In this document: positions 49,439-50,499 of the stretch, in pieces | Position numbering within the stretch: the first letter of the stretch is position 1 | Layout of the letters: every line of letters starts with the position of its first letter | Source of the DNA: Saprospiraceae bacterium | Lineage (GTDB): Bacteria > Bacteroidota > Bacteroidia > Chitinophagales > Saprospiraceae | Assembly (NCBI GenBank): GCA_016710585.1 | Contig: JADJVN010000030.1 | Location: 1 to 50,499 of the forward strand | Length of the DNA stretch: 50,499 bases | Direction: 5' to 3' | The notes under the pieces: generated by a model | Databases searched by the model: none | Seen by the model: the letters and a program-made list of their open reading frames with translations, nothing else | What the model was told of the DNA's origin: nothing | Position numbers and translations under genes: made by a program

Positions 49439-49489
49439 GGTGCAGGATTTTATATGTATCGGGAGAAGATAAATGATTCTATTGGTGCG

Positions 49490-49734
49490 AATATTGAAAG
49501 TAGGTGGCGAACCATTAGGTTCTAGCCAGATGGAATTAGGAAGCAAATTAGAAACTAATGCAAGTACTTTAAACCTAGAGGCTAAAGCCTCTTGGCCGAC
49601 TAAGAAGGGGAGGCCCCGGGGGCCTGCCCCAGACCAGCGTTTTTTTTTTGGCTAAAGCCTCTTGACCGACTTTTTGGCGGCGAACCTTTTGGTTTTTATT
49701 CGAGGCTAGAGCCTCATTACCAACTAACCGACTA
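49490..49734. repeat. Cluster of REP-like palindromes next to a RAYT gene
   Basis: Three related hairpins: GAGGCTAAAGCCTC (49578-49591), GGCTAAAGCC (49650-49659) and GAGGCTAGAGCCTC (49702-49715), the first two followed by CTTGGCCGACT/CTTGACCGACT. A GC-rich near-palindrome lies at about 49607-49632. Two copies of GGCGAACC-N4-GGTT (about 49504 and 49678) frame the cluster. GC content is far above the surroundings. The palindromes begin at the 3' end of the transposase gene, as in REP/RAYT pairs. The short open frame over them (49473-49655) is not a gene. Confidence 0.72.
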
Positions 49735-50346
49735 CTACTCATTTTCATCAGCTTTCCAGATGAATGGTTTTTGCAAATGGATTTTGCTTAGCTTCGCTAA
49801 TCTTGGGTTGTTTAGTGTGTAGTTATACGAATTATAAAAGTGCTCTTCATTTCTAATGTATCTGTCAAATGACTCGGTTGCCCATAGTTTGCCTGTTCTA
49901 TTTAGTGCTTTATTTATTAAAAAGGCGCTGCCACCTTTTATAAGCTGAAGCCATTTGTCAAGTTTTACAATTTCACTGTCATCGAGAATTGACAAAAGTA
50001 TATGAACGTGATTTGGCATGATGCAAAAACAATGCAATTTATAATACTTGCCGTGATAACTCAGAATTTTGTCATATAGTATTTGGGCTATTTCAATATT
50101 CTTCAATACACAGTCTCCGTAGGGTTTTGAATCAAGCTGATGTTCGTATTTTTTGAAATGCTTTATTTTCAATTCATCAATAATGATTCTCTTTTTGATT
50201 TGGTCCTTTTCGTCTATTAATTTCACTTCTTCTTGAAGCTTATTTTTCAACTCTGCTATTACACTTTGTGGCAATGAATCTGCCAATCTAAATGTAATAA
50301 AAAAACAATTATGACCATTGTAAAGATGAGGAAGAAGCGATTTCAT
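49735..50346 (-). CDS. REP-associated tyrosine transposase (RAYT, Y1/HUH family)
   Basis: A 203-residue single-domain Y1 transposase: 'FFITFRLADSLPQSVIAELKNKL' is the first conserved strand, 'FCIMPNHVHILLSI' contains the H-x-H (HUH) metal pair with the RAYT-typical MPNH start, and 'NSYNYTLNNPRLAKL' carries the likely tyrosine nucleophile region. RAYTs act on REP palindromes and are usually single-copy, vertically kept genes. The cluster of palindromes directly downstream fits this. Confidence 0.88.
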   Translation of the reverse strand: MKSLLPHLYNGHNCFFITFRLADSLPQSVIAELKNKLQEEVKLIDEKDQIKKRIIIDELKIKHFKKYEHQLDSKPYGDCVLKNIEIAQILYDKILSYHGKYYKLHCFCIMPNHVHILLSILDDSEIVKLDKWLQLIKGGSAFLINKALNRTGKLWATESFDRYIRNEEHFYNSYNYTLNNPRLAKLSKIHLQKPFIWKADENE

Positions 50347-50499
50347 TATGTTCTGATTGAATCTTTAAAACAAAATTATAAAATGTTTTGGAATTTGAGA
50401 TCCAAAATTTTCCTTTTTCAATTCAAATTCTTAAAATAAATATATGTCGAATATCTTGAGAATATTTTGAATTAATGCTATATTTGCTTACAAATGTTT

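Noticed and set aside
49473..49655. 60-codon open frame over the REP palindromes
   Set aside because: It lies wholly within repeats and GC-rich hairpins, has no family features and no plausible start context.

Overview
The window looks like chromosomal DNA of a Bacteroidota bacterium, probably near Saprospiria or another sphingobacteria-like lineage. The DNA is strongly AT-rich. Several genes are preceded by the Bacteroidota -7 box TAnnTTTG. There is also a remnant of a type IX secretion sorting domain, lamin-tail envelope proteins, DUF2851 and a mreBCD-mrdA-folA-lpxK gene string. No rRNA or canonical tRNA gene was seen.

Layout. 0-9.4 kb: partial GT2 glycosyltransferase, AIM24-like protein, ligA, dodecin, a ferritin-VIT iron exporter (MbfA type), a frameshifted GT39 glycosyltransferase, a frameshifted PaaE-like flavin/2Fe-2S reductase and a DPM1-like GT2. 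9.6-21.3 kb: a long co-directional run mreB-mreC-mreD-mrdA-folA-DUF2851-PorT-like-lpxK-RemB/Wzi-like, then an ECF sigma factor with a one-TM, barrel-ended partner. 21.3-26.8 kb: ElaA acetyltransferase, a frameshifted EEP-family membrane protein, an orphan T9SS C-terminal remnant, a frameshifted lamin-tail protein and asd.

26.8-31.2 kb holds the most interesting module. rtcB and an SPFH/Band-7 (slipin) gene share one strand and are preceded by a long structured leader with a tRNA-like core (one D-arm, two T-arms, no normal anticodon arm). A WYL-domain regulator is divergent. Two identical-spacing palindromes (TGCGCAA-N5-TTGCGTA) lie between the RNA and the regulator. This fits an inducible RNA-repair system with its own non-coding RNA. 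31.4-37.3 kb is a defence and toxin-antitoxin island: a frameshifted PD-(D/E)XK-like protein, a Septu-type ptuA-ptuB pair, an antitoxin with a decayed ParE/RelE partner, a frameshifted XRE-ImmA/IrrE protein and a PIN-domain protein.

37.4-41.3 kb: DUF2255 protein, a second sigma/barrel pair and a lipoprotein. 41.5-46.2 kb: carotenoid operon marR-crtI-crtB-orf-crtZ-crtYcd. 46.7-50.4 kb: cupin, small envelope proteins, and a REP-associated transposase (RAYT) with a cluster of palindromes.

Six genes are each split by what can be repaired as a single-base indel (five one-base deletions, one insertion). This is about one per 8 kb, and every repair gives a full-length family-sized protein. Indel errors in the assembly are therefore the simplest explanation, and these genes are described here both as fragments and as repaired products.
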